Shown here: one piece after another, positions 48,297 through 58,308 of the stretch
How the letters are laid out: each line of letters begins with the position of its first letter
How positions within the stretch are numbered: the first letter of the stretch is position 1
NCBI GenBank assembly: GCA_014904845.1
Contig: MU119350.1
Span: forward strand, 62,001 to 126,000
Direction of reading: 5' to 3'
DNA from: Acephala macrosclerotiorum
Lineage: Eukaryota; Ascomycota; Leotiomycetes; Helotiales; Mollisiaceae
Length of the DNA stretch: 64,000 nucleotides
Made by a program: the position numbers and the translations under genes
The notes under the pieces: generated by a model
Seen by the model: the letters and a program-made list of their open reading frames with translations, nothing else
Told to the model about the DNA's origin: nothing
The model's database searches: none

Positions 48297-49344
48297 ATGA
48301 GCCGTGAATATCGCATCTACCCAGACAGCTGGCGAACCAATCCGCAAACAACAGATAACGAGATCGAACTCGATGCCATCAAAGCCAAGCTTGAGCCAAC
48401 CTTCACTGCAACTAAGCAGATCATGGGCGAGATTGCCGAGATGCTCAGAAACCGAGAAGCCAAGCCCGAGCACATGGAGCAAATCATTTTCGATCAAATG
48501 GCGAAAGCCGTGTTTGGGGCTAACAACCTTGAACGAATTGGACTTGGCCTTGACGAAACCATCAAGTTGTGCATGGCAGTCTTCAATGGAGAGGAAAACC
48601 TTGAGTATTCTGATCGGTAAGTGCTTCACATCTCAATTTTCAAGATCTTACTAAACTGCATTTAGATCTGATGAGTATCAAGCCAAGCTTGATGCCTTCA
48701 TTGCGAAGAATTTCAACCCCAGTCAAAATGCTGTTGTACGATCTCGCCGAGAAGTCGTTCAACACGCCGCAGCTTTCCAACACATTGTCGATCGCTTCGT
48801 CAAGCAAGGTCAGCCCATGACCGAAGAATTGATCAAGAATACTCACGCAATTATGGTTAGAGGACTTGATCCAGCAGGAGCAGGAATCTTTGGTACCCGC
48901 CCTTACGGAGGTGTTTACCGAAAAGGAAAGGCATTTGTTGGAGCTGAGGAATTCTGCGAGCCGGCCGATGTCCCGAAAGCTATGAAGGCAATGGTTGAAC
49001 AGCTCAACGATGATATAGCTCAATTTAAGCAATCTGGAGATATCGATCCGATTATGTTCGCTGCAAAATACTGCGACCGGATCGTGAATGTTCACCCCTT
49101 TCAAGATGGAAATGGAAGGATCTGTCAGTTGATCTTGAATGTGCTTTTGATGAGGTACGGGGGCTTTGTGATTACCTTGGGAGAGAAGGGCGAAGATCGC
49201 GATGAGTATATCATGATTGCGAGTGAAAGTGCTCGCGTTGGGGGACATCCGGGGCAATTTGGAAAGAAGGTGCTTGAGATCGCATATGGAACTTTGAACC
49301 GCTTGAAGAAAACGCTTCGCTATCATGGCTCACGATTACCATAG
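48297..49344 (+). CDS. Fic-domain protein (putative AMP/nucleotidyl transferase)
   Basis: Exons 48297..48616 and 48666..49344 (49-bp intron) give 332 aa from the ATG at 48297. A helical N-terminal half (EIELDAIKAKLEPTF, IMGEIAEMLRNRE) precedes the Fic core: VRGLDPAGAGIFGTRPYGGVYR (beta-hairpin flap region) and the catalytic loop HPFQDGNGRICQ. The His, Phe, Asp, Gly-Asn-Gly-Arg of HPFx(D/E)GNGRxxR are present, but the final Arg is Gln. Fic enzymes usually transfer AMP or another phosphate-containing group to target-protein hydroxyls. No TM or signal sequence. Comparable Fic proteins occur as accessory genes in filamentous fungi; the target is unknown. Confidence 0.82.
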
Positions 49345-49374
49345 GCATTCGATTTCATGTTTTAAGCCAGCAAA

Positions 49375-50110
49375 CAAGATATTTAATCTATTAAATAAAA
49401 TCGAAGATTTGAACCCAGAGTTTAATATGATACCAAATAAATTAAATATATATATTTAAATCGATTATAAAATATAAATAATAATAATTTCAAATAAAAA
49501 AAAAAATAATAAAAATTAAAAAAAAAAAAGTTAATTTCGAATAAAATTTTATATATTTGTAAATTATAATTATAAATATAATATTTAAATAATTTAATTT
49601 AATTAAAATATTAATAAATTATAAATTTTTTTTTAATTAATTAATTAATTAAATTAATAAAATAAAACTTTATTATATTATATAATTAAATTTTAATATT
49701 ATTTTTAATTAATTGTTACGTATAAATAATAATACTACAATAGTAATAAAAAGCTTGATTCAACTAAGGAGTGCTACTACGGACTATATAGTCCGTGACA
49801 CGTGACTAAACTGGTGCCTGAGGTATCAGTGTATAGAGAAGTAGAGCTTTTTGTAATATTAATTAATTAATTAATTAATTTTTTATTAATAATTTAAAAT
49901 TTAAATATTTTATAAAAAAAAAAATTTAATTATATAATAAAAAAAATTAATAAAATTATTAATATAAAATTTATAATAAATTTAATTAATTTAATTAATT
50001 TAATTATATATTTAATATTTATATATATTATATTTCAAATTTAAAAGTAATTAAATATAATATTGCAAATATTTAATTTTTTAAAATTAGTTTTAAAATC
50101 GATAAATTTA
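49375..50110. repeat. AT-rich RIP-like block D with central island
   Basis: Two A/T-dominated arms (49375..49740 and 49855..50110) flank a normal-composition island of about 110 bp. The island has at its centre an 18-bp perfect palindrome, and AAAAAGCT occurs near both island edges in inverted orientation. This looks like nested or paired degraded elements. Confidence 0.6.
49779..49796. repeat. 18-bp perfect palindrome
   Basis: ACGGACTATATAGTCCGT is identical to its reverse complement and has TATA at its centre, compatible with two transposon ends meeting at a TA target site, or with a cruciform. Confidence 0.7.
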
Positions 50111-51039
50111 CAAAAGTTTATAATAAGGAGAGTGTAATAACGGGCCCCAATATATTGGTGCAATAACTAAATGGCCTATGCACACTATATTTGGGCTTTT
50201 GAGCTTTCAAGCTTTCTTTTTTACTTTGAGAACAGCCTTTCGTTTACTGTTTTATGTCTTGATTAAACCGTACTGTGACAGCTGCTTGGACAATTCAAAA
50301 ATAACAATACATGAGTCCTGGAGCACAAGCTAGATAATCCCCTGCTCTGAGGAGAAATAGCATCTCTTTCGTCATACTTGACGACCTGAGCTCCGTCTGG
50401 TATTTTTACTTATGAGAATTGGCAACCAATGATTACCCCTCAGCACGTGTCAATGCTGACGTGGCTAACCAACGATTCTGAGGCAACTGAGTACATACTG
50501 GGACGGGATGGAATGTGGCAATGTGCTTAAATTCTGTAGATTAGTTGTGTATAGTTGGAATGATCGATGTCGAAGATGAAGTGGAGTCAACAAGCTAGCA
50601 GGACACCTAGCCGAAACAGCAGTTGTCCTCAGCTTTCGTGATTCATTGCCTCAATGAAGGAATCACCATTCTCGACGAGGAGCCAAAGTTCAAAACTCTG
50701 ATTCCAATCCATCATGCCTTGACAGGTTCAATTTTAGTCTCAACGGTACTGGCAACGATACTGCTGGCTGATACAGTGATGGCGAAGGACTTCCGTGGGT
50801 ATTCTCGTGATACGCGTGCGCGATGTTGAGCGGCCGACGAATTGGTCTCAGCAGTCGGAGCCAACCTTGGCTTGAGTCATTTGTACGTTTTCGCAAATCC
50901 CCTCCACTCTACCAGATTCTAATCAGTACTAGGACTTCAGCATACCATACGGCATCAGGCAACGTTGTAACTGTTGCGGCAGTTGAAACGAGTGAGGCTT
51001 AGCAAAAATGCTTCATGAACACGCTACTTATAGCACCCA
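50111..51039. other. Intergenic
   Basis: Between AT block D and the Hsp70-like fragment. A 68-codon ORF at 50623 has one hydrophobic stretch but no recognised family. The expected N-terminal ATPase lobe of the downstream gene was not found here. Confidence 0.35.
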
Positions 51040-51978
51040 ATGAAAGTTAAAGTGACCCACATTCTACAACCAGACAGCGGAAACACTGATTCGAAGCGGG
51101 TACGTAGCGAGAAGATCGAATTCTCTAGCACGGACGAGGTGCGGAAGACAATCACGTCAACTATACACCAGATACGACAAGCTACAGAAGCAGTACTGGG
51201 ACGAGAAGTTGAGATCAATTCTGTCAGTGTCCCAGAACACTTCCGCCTTTGCCCATATATTCAGGCAATGGTCAATGCTATGAGCGATGTGGAGCCGCTC
51301 CTCCAGGCAGGGAATCAGGCCAAACCATACATGAATTCAGTCCGCCTTGCGTATGGCCTCGATAGCTGCGAGGGGTTAGAATACTCAGCAGAGTGTGACA
51401 TCGAGATGGACGCCCTAGTCTTGATGGTTGACTACCAAAAAGTCTATTTGGTCCTTTCCCTAGCGCATGTCACAGACTACATCAATATGATTGAGGAGAG
51501 TCATAGGTTCGATGGATTTGGTGGCCAGGTAAGACATTACCCCCTTCATTCATCCAACCCAACTTTTCTGTCTCTGGAACATCACTTTTAGACGCCGCAA
51601 AGTTCTCGCTTGGAGTTCACGATCGAAATTGACCAAGGTTTGCTAATATATAACCATGAAGGGTGAATTCAGCCCCACGAGCTCCGAGCTCTCAACACTC
51701 GAGGCGAAAGCGAAGGAAATGCTAGCGAAGCAGATGAAAAAATACAGGCCACCGAAAAGCGACTTTGATAATGTCCGAGCTGTCTTGTTCAGTGGAGAAG
51801 CTACTAAAGATGCTTTCGAGAAGGTCAGGCACACCCTCGAAGGAGCTTTGCCAGAACTCAAAGACAGATTCCGGTTCGCACTTGACCATTTCTGGGTAGG
51901 TGCAATTGAAGCAGCCCAGAGAGGGCGCCATATCGTCCTTCATCTAGATTTCTTGCAACCTCCCGACTTCCAAAACAC

Positions 51979-52050
<72 letters not shown>

Positions 52051-52057
52051 GTACTAA
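51040..52057 (+). CDS. Hsp70/actin-like ATPase-related protein, N-terminally short, with poly-Asp tail
   Basis: The best continuous model is 51040..51528 joined to 51662..52057 (133-bp intron, GTAAGA...GAAG, GCTAAT branch site), giving 294 aa. Using the nearer TTTTAG acceptor at 51591 instead adds 24 codons and a stop. The sequence resembles divergent fungal Hsp70-like proteins: AVLGREVEINSVSVPEHFR, VRLAYGL, a central ALVLMVDYQKVYLVLSLA, and AVLFSGEATKDAF with FWVGAIEAAQRG as in the phosphate-2/adenosine region. The N-terminal DxGT lobe is missing, so ATPase activity is doubtful. The C-terminus is 23 Asp codons followed by EY. Family assignment is tentative. Confidence 0.45.
51980..52048 (+). 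repeat. (GAT)23 microsatellite in coding sequence
   Basis: Twenty-three uninterrupted GAT triplets encode the poly-Asp tail just before GAG TAC TAA. A perfect repeat with no GAC codons implies recent slippage and probable length variation. Confidence 0.9.
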
Positions 52058-53074
52058 GAGGAGCTGTGATGTCTTCATAGTGGCTTAGAGGACGATGGGT
52101 GGATACGGGACTGAGGACCGGACTGGACATATCGATGCCAGATTTTAAATAACACGCGTTGCAATTTCAATATCCGCCTTTGCTTCTGACACAAGTAACA
52201 GTACCGGCGAACTTTGATCCGGAGATAGTTCTTCGAGTTGTGCAGTGTGCTCGATTTGGGACAAACGTGTGATCAGGAGAAGCCTCCGTGCCGCGAAAAA
52301 ACCAAACTATATTGCAAAGCAGGCGAGATCATAGATAACTACAGTTAAACGGCAATGATTTTGGTAAGGCTCGCGCTTGAGAGCTTTATCTTCAATTCAC
52401 TGTTGTTCGAACCTTGGAAGATTCTTCATTGCACTCGAAGCACTTTACATAATTTGGCGAACGCGCTAAGGAATCGCGCTCGCGTCTCCTCCTCAACCCA
52501 CCACACCTTGACTACTCCTCCCAATTCAACAAACATCGTGCCATTGATCCTGGATCACAATTACGGCACGAGCAATTGCTAGGTAGTAGCTTCTCTCTCT
52601 CTTCGTTATACTTTCGTTTTTGCTAGCTTTGGTGATCACCGAGCAAACATACGACTTGCACAGCCTCGTCTTCGAGCTCTGTCCTTCGACTTCCAACATC
52701 GCAGAGACAAACAATCCACCCTTCTTGGATACACGCAGAGTGCACTTTGCAAACAGGAAGTTCTTCCAATCTGCCTACAAGCTCGCAGATCCACATGATT
52801 CTTTAAGCCTAGAATTTCGCGCAAACCCCAGACGACTTTGGGCCATTGACTATTTGACCACAACAGTTTTCTACCGCAGACAATTGTGTTCCTTCGACGC
52901 AATCATCGAATACACGCCGATATTCTAGGCACATTCATGTTTTAGTGGTGGGCTCTCGCAGACCACGATCTTCAATCTTCCAAGGCAAGTCTCATATCAC
53001 CCCCTTCTGGTCGATTCGAGAATGTTGACCGGCTCGTAGTCAAATCTACACCCTTCCTTCGACTTCGCAACAAA
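52058..53074. other. Intergenic, leader of the multi-SUMO gene
   Basis: About 1 kb. A 102-codon ORF at 52620..52928 ends shortly before the downstream ATG and shows no domain; it may lie in the 5' leader. Confidence 0.35.
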
Positions 53075-55267
53075 ATGACTGCATCGAATGCCAGCGGAAG
53101 CCCTGCCCCCGACTCCGGTCCAAAACCCGAAGAACAAGGCGCACGGAAGATTATGAACGTTAAGGTCAAGGATCAGCAAGAGAACGAAACAGTATTCAAA
53201 ATCAAATCTACTACGAAATTGGGCAAGGTCTTCAAATCATACGGCGAAAGATGTTCTGTTGACATTCGATACGTTCGCTTCCTCTTCCACGGTATCAGAG
53301 TACAGGACACTGAAACGCCAGAAAGCCTCGAGATGGAGGACGGGGCAGAGATACAAGCAATGATCGAGCAACAGGGTGGTGCGGGTAGCCCAGCTCCTCA
53401 TGATTCCGCTGGTGATGCTCCAGAGCAAGGAGAGGAGGTCCCGACTCACCTTAATGTCAAGGTCGTCAATCAATCTCAAAATGAGATCTTCAAGATCAAG
53501 ATGATGACGCCCTTAAAGAAGGTCATGGATGCATACTGCCAACGCCAAGGAATTCGGCGCGAGGCCGTCCGTTTCTTGATCGAGAGTGAGCGAATCGTCG
53601 ATACAGATACTCCAGCCAGCAAAGAGATAGTTGACGGGGACATCATCGAAGTCTTTCGAGAACAGCTTGGTGGCGGAGATAATGGCCTAGGAGCTGCGGG
53701 AGGTGGGGGCGGTGCAGCAGCAAATGGAGAGGACAAGCCTGTGAATGAGGGCGCTGCGAAGCATATCACACTCAAGGTCGTGGATCAGAACCATAATGAG
53801 ACTACATACAAGGTCAAAAATACCACGAAGATGGAGAAGGTCATGAATGCTTATGCTGGATCACAAGGGCGCGATGCCGAAAGCATGCGCTTTTTCACTT
53901 CTGATGGGACCCGAGTTCAGAAGTTTCATACCCCAGCCTTCCTTGACCTTGACGATGAAGATGTCATCGATGCTCATTTGTTTCAGGAGGGTGGCGATGG
54001 CGGTGGAGAAGATGGTCCAGCAGGCGAGGGGAGTGCACCAGCGAACGAGGGCGCTAAGACGCACATTACCATCACAGTCAAGGATGATAATGGCCATGAG
54101 ATGAGTTTCAAGGTCAAGCCAACTACGTCGATGGCGAAGTTGATGGACGCGTACTGCGGTCAACAAGGCAGAGCACCCGGATCTCTCCGATTCTTCACAC
54201 CGGACGGAAAGCGAATTACGAAGACCGATACCCCTACAACGCTTAGGCTTGAGGACAGCGATCTCATTGATGCCCACGAAGAGCAACTAGGTGGCTCGAC
54301 CGATAAACGGGGCGATGAACAAGGCACCCATATGTTTCAGTTCAAGGGAACACCACGGCCGCAGCATGTCATGCTCAAAGTCAAGAACACGTTCACGTTT
54401 GCTGTTGAAAACTACCTTGAGGTCAAGTACGGCCGCAAGCAACTAATGGCCCTGCTCATCACTAAGTGCTGCATTCGATTCTGTCGACATCGCGATTCCG
54501 TTTACTTTGTCGTAAACGACCGTCGAATCACGGACTTCGATACTGCTGAGTCCCTCGGACTGAAGGATGGTTCTCTCATTCTGGTTTATGAAGAAAATAC
54601 AGTTCCTTGGCCTTCCGAAGACCAACTCTCGACCGAGGCTCAAGCTGGTAGTCCTCCACGGAAAGACCTTCTTAGTGACGATGAAAATGACAGCTTGAAG
54701 ACAATCGAAATCAAGGTCCGGAGCTGTCGTCGCGGCGACTATGCCTGCTTTAATGTGCTTCCCAGCTTCCAAATGAAAGTGTTGATGCACGTTTACTGTA
54801 GGCATGTGGGCGATCCTCTTGGCGAGGTGTCTTTCTGGACAAACGACAAATGTCGAATCTACCCTCACGAAAAGGTTAAAGATTACGATCTGAAGGATGG
54901 TGATACGATTTTTGCCTATGAGATAGAAGACAACAATACCAAGATCCCCAAGCGAGAGTTTGGTCCACGAAGAGTCGTCAGCTTCAGCGTCAAGGACTGC
55001 TTTGGCAAGGAAGTCTTCGTCAACATAAAGCGTGCGGACACCATGAAGCGCGTCTTTGACTTCTACACCAAGAAAATGGACCTCGATTATGGCAATTTTG
55101 GCCCTATCGAATTCTTCACGGTCGACGGAAAGCCAATCAGCCCTACGGATACTCCTATTACCCTGAGATTGGACGATTGCGACATCATTCTATCTACATT
55201 CTCACACATTGCAAAGTTGGAGTATTCTTTCCAGAAGGCTCTGAAAGTCAGTGCGGCCGCGGCTTGA
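53075..55267 (+). CDS. Seven-domain tandem SUMO-like (poly-SUMO) protein
   Basis: A single intronless exon encodes 730 aa. Seven SUMO-like beta-grasp units are visible at about residues 25-102, 125-200, 230-307, 330-407, 431-508, 543-618 and 633-711. Units 1-4 closely follow SUMO: FKIK(S/M)-T start of strand 2, TPLKKVMDAYCQRQG helix in unit 2, VRFL/LRFF, DTPxxLxLED and the D(E/V)I(D/E) end. Each of the four finishes in diglycine: IEQQGG, REQLGG, LFQEGG and EEQLGG, like mature SUMO. Gly/Ala/Glu-rich linkers of 22-29 residues separate them. Units 5-7 keep the fold pattern (TDFDTAESLGLKDG; TDTPITLRLDDCDII) but lack GG. No catalytic domain or TM. It could be a SUMO precursor cut by Ulp proteases, or a stable scaffold recruiting SUMO-binding proteins; the sequence alone cannot decide. 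Confidence 0.9.
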   Translation: MTASNASGSPAPDSGPKPEEQGARKIMNVKVKDQQENETVFKIKSTTKLGKVFKSYGERCSVDIRYVRFLFHGIRVQDTETPESLEMEDGAEIQAMIEQQGGAGSPAPHDSAGDAPEQGEEVPTHLNVKVVNQSQNEIFKIKMMTPLKKVMDAYCQRQGIRREAVRFLIESERIVDTDTPASKEIVDGDIIEVFREQLGGGDNGLGAAGGGGGAAANGEDKPVNEGAAKHITLKVVDQNHNETTYKVKNTTKMEKVMNAYAGSQGRDAESMRFFTSDGTRVQKFHTPAFLDLDDEDVIDAHLFQEGGDGGGEDGPAGEGSAPANEGAKTHITITVKDDNGHEMSFKVKPTTSMAKLMDAYCGQQGRAPGSLRFFTPDGKRITKTDTPTTLRLEDSDLIDAHEEQLGGSTDKRGDEQGTHMFQFKGTPRPQHVMLKVKNTFTFAVENYLEVKYGRKQLMALLITKCCIRFCRHRDSVYFVVNDRRITDFDTAESLGLKDGSLILVYEENTVPWPSEDQLSTEAQAGSPPRKDLLSDDENDSLKTIEIKVRSCRRGDYACFNVLPSFQMKVLMHVYCRHVGDPLGEVSFWTNDKCRIYPHEKVKDYDLKDGDTIFAYEIEDNNTKIPKREFGPRRVVSFSVKDCFGKEVFVNIKRADTMKRVFDFYTKKMDLDYGNFGPIEFFTVDGKPISPTDTPITLRLDDCDIILSTFSHIAKLEYSFQKALKVSAAAA
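53147..55207 (+). repeat. Coding tandem array of seven SUMO-like units
   Basis: Unit positions are 53147..53380, 53447..53674, 53762..53995, 54062..54295, 54365..54598, 54701..54928 and 54971..55207. Unit length is about 76-79 codons. Protein similarity is clear but nucleotide identity is low, so the array is old or has been driven apart; perfect DNA repeats in a RIP-active genome would be mutated. Confidence 0.8.
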
Positions 55268-55790
55268 GGGTATACTTCACGACTCGGCATGCTAAGGGAG
55301 GAAATGGGATATGGTACATGAGATACGATGCTTTCCTTTCATACTCGGTCTTCAGATACCTTAACGGTGGCGCTTTGTGGTTTCTTTCACTTGGGGATTC
55401 CATCAGGGAGTTATGCTTCTGTAGGCGTTTCCGGCAAGCATTTACATTCAGGCAAATGGTCTAGATTTAAGCTTGCTGAGATGAATGATACTGCTGATAT
55501 GAAAACATTGCTCTTCCACCTCTGTTGTTTCCCTTGCTAATCATCTTTTACTTGTGAATACTTCCTGCCCCCCAAAGATATTGCCCGTAAGCGCGGGAAA
55601 TGGCCACCGCCCATGCTATGCATCGTCTACACCCGAAAATTGGGCAATAGATAATCTGAGTCAGGTGTGAAACTTGGTAATACACGCTCGAAGTTATAAA
55701 CTAAATTGTTATCGCTTTGGAAGTAGTTTACTAGTCTTTTACTTCGTATACTAATATAGCTCAACTTGCCTAGGCTGCGTACGAGGGACT
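55268..55790. other. 3' flank of the multi-SUMO gene
   Basis: Ordinary composition, no gene seen; ends at AT-rich block E. Confidence 0.35.
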
Positions 55791-56040
55791 TATAAAACGG
55801 GGTTTCAAGATTTTTAATTATTTATAAAAGTTTTATAAAATATAATTTTTAATATTATTATAAAATAATAATTATATAAATAAATAATAAATATTATTGA
55901 ATAAAATTAAAAAAAAATTAATTAATTAATTTTATATTAAATATATATTTTAAATATTTTTTATTTTTTATTTATTTATATGACTTATACGATAATTATA
56001 TAAAAATATTAAAATAATATATTTTTATAGCGCTTTTAAC
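55791..56040. repeat. AT-rich RIP-like block E
   Basis: A/T-dominated block with only a few cytosines, no ORF. It adjoins repeat copy 1 at 56047. Confidence 0.6.
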
Positions 56041-56046
56041 AAGGGG

Positions 56047-56144
56047 CGTATTAAACTTTCCAATGGTTTTGGTGCTGAATAAGCGCTGCAATAGAAATTA
56101 ATATCCCCGCACTTAACTAGATCTTATCATTTTAATCAATTAAC
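56047..56144 (+). repeat. Dispersed repeat, less mutated copy 1
   Basis: About 98 bp, beginning with a segment containing TTAAACTTTCCAATGGTTTT. It matches, in inverted orientation, 59372..59469. Nearly all differences are C-to-T or G-to-A from this copy to the other. Confidence 0.7.
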
Positions 56145-56490
56145 CAGTTTATCAAAATTATCAAATATATTATTCAGATTGACAAGCTAGAGTCGTGACC
56201 ATCGAATACGGAGAATCGGCACAGGGCTTGTTTACCGCACAACGAGAATCCCTTGCACCTGGAAGAATAACATCGCATAAACGCAGCGCACAAATTCCCG
56301 GTGGTAGATCGCAGATCTCCACCCCGACAGTTTGTGAACCCTTTATCTCCTCCCCTTTTACAAGTAGCTAATAAATCCAGACCTCGGTCTGCAGATCAAG
56401 GATACCCTACATAGACTTCCTGCAGATCTATTATTCCAATTCAACGCCATCAATTCGTTTCCTAGAACGCATTTCAGCATCATCCTCGCT

Positions 56491-58308
56491 ATGGGCGAAG
56501 GCTGGACAGATATTCTGCGTGAAGAGCTACGCAGACAACTGGCCTTAGGTGGCATCAATTGGATATGCGATCATTGCAGGTCCGTGATCACAGCTGAAGA
56601 GCTATTTGAGAAATACTTGGTACAAGGCCGCTCTGATCCCGGTCAGGGTTGCCCTCGCACTTGTCGCTTGGCTCATGATCACCGCCACGTCTTTTGCTAC
56701 ACAAATCGATACTCGCCATCTGGTTTGAACGAAGCTGCGGAGGTGCTAGACTCGGGAGTCTGCATCTTCTGCTCTGTAATTGAATTTGCCAAATCTTGGC
56801 TGGATCAACGTGTTCAGTGCCATACAAAGTGCAGGAAAGACGAGGCTCCAAAGCTGCCAACCCGTGTATTAGATGTTGGCCCAAGGCAGCTCTCTAATAA
56901 TGCTGATACCTCTGAGCCTTTTCTTTACGAATCTCCAAAGGTTTTTTTCCATCATAGCGAATATGTCGCGCTTTCCTACTGTTGGGGCGTATCTGGTGCC
57001 CTTACAACTACAACGTCAACACTTGAAGAGCGAAAACGGGGCATTCCCATGCATACACTCCCAACGACTATTAGAGATGCAGTTTATATCACAAGAAAAT
57101 TAGGCAAGAAATATCTATGGGTGGACTCACTCTGCATCCGGCAAGACTCGGTTGGAGACGCCGATTCGGAGTGTGTCAAAGAAGTAGCCAATATGGATCA
57201 AGTATATGGCAATGCTTATATCACCCTTGTCGCTGCTGGCTCGGATCACTGCAATGGCGGCATCCTAGGGAATCGGATTGCAATGCTTTACTATTGGAAC
57301 GGAACTTTTTTCCCCGCCATGCCATGCCCGGGCTACCGACGTGAAAAGCAGGAAGAACCTATCTATCGTCGAGGATGGACACTGCAAGAAAGACTCCTTT
57401 CCTGCCGTATCCTCTCTTTTGGTAGAGACGAGATCTGGGGAGAGTGCAAAGGCGAAAGAGAAGTGGTCACGGAATTTGGACTAGGGGACTCTAAGTTCAA
57501 ATTAATCACAGATTGGTATGCTGATATCTTTGCTCCCTCCAACAGCCTTAACTCGATCAGAGATTGGTATGCTATTGTAAAAGATTATACAAGCCGATAT
57601 CTCACAAGAGAGGAAGACAAATTACCAGCGCTATCGGGGATCGCCAAGGCATTTCAAATCAGCACCAAGGGCACCTACCTTGCCGGAGTGTGGAAACAAG
57701 ATCTTCAACAGGGTTTGCTCTGGGTGACGGACTACGAGACAAGAAGCATCCTGGTGCAAAGGGTGCGTCCGTCGAGACCCGCTACCTATCGGGCTCCGTC
57801 TTGGTCATGGGCTTCTATAGATGGAAATGTGAGGTTCGCTACACTGGTTGAGGGGAAGGAATTTCCTGCACAGGTTATCGACTACAGAGTTATTCTAAGT
57901 GGCAAACATAATCCTTTCGGCGCTATATAGTACGGAGAACTTATAATCGAGGGACGTTTGAAGAAAGCGGTTGGGATTGAGCCGGGTCAATATTGCGGAG
58001 ACATCCAAGGCTGTTCGTTCGTCCTGTCCGGATCGTCGGTGCGCGATTCTGGCGTATGGCTTGACGTGCCCGAATCAGACCATGCTCAGCTGCAAAATAC
58101 ACCGATCTGGTGTTTGCTTGTTGGCTATTCACAACTTAGTGATAGTGGGTCAGGGGTTAGTGGTACGACAAAGGTTGGCGTGTGCGTTGCACTTGCTCTT
58201 CGTAAAACAGCCGCCATTGAAACGTCATACATTCGAGCAGGTCTCGTAGAGTTTTGGGGCGATGCTTGGTTTCAAGATGCTAAGCAAGAGAAGATAAAAA
58301 TAATTTGA
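56491..58308 (+). pseudogene. HET-domain (heterokaryon incompatibility) protein gene with one in-frame TAG
   Basis: The first frame (56491..57930) gives 479 aa with the full HET signature: YVALSYCWGVSG, TTIRDAVYITRKLGKKYLWVDSLCIRQD and EPIYRRGWTLQERLLSCRILSFG. At the N-terminus are Cys pairs (CDHC, CPRTC, CIFC) that may bind metal. After TAG at 57928..57930 the same frame continues to 58308 with YGELIIEGRLKK and further C-terminal HET-protein sequence. A CAG codon is a plausible ancestor. A 42-bp in-frame intron ending at this TAG would need a weak GTTATT donor, so a nonsense mutation is more likely. HET proteins trigger cell death on allorecognition; the HET domain itself is complete, so a truncated product could still act. 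Confidence 0.8.

Noticed and set aside
50623..50829. 68-codon ORF as a possible N-terminal exon of the Hsp70-like gene
   Set aside because: No DxGT-type ATPase motif and no splice path joining it in frame.
51592..51666. Frameshift in the Hsp70-like gene
   Set aside because: Using the later acceptor (133-bp intron ending at 51661) keeps a continuous frame, so a frameshift is not needed, although it cannot be excluded.
52620..52928. 102-codon ORF upstream of the multi-SUMO gene
   Set aside because: No recognisable domain; it lies in the probable leader and may be chance.
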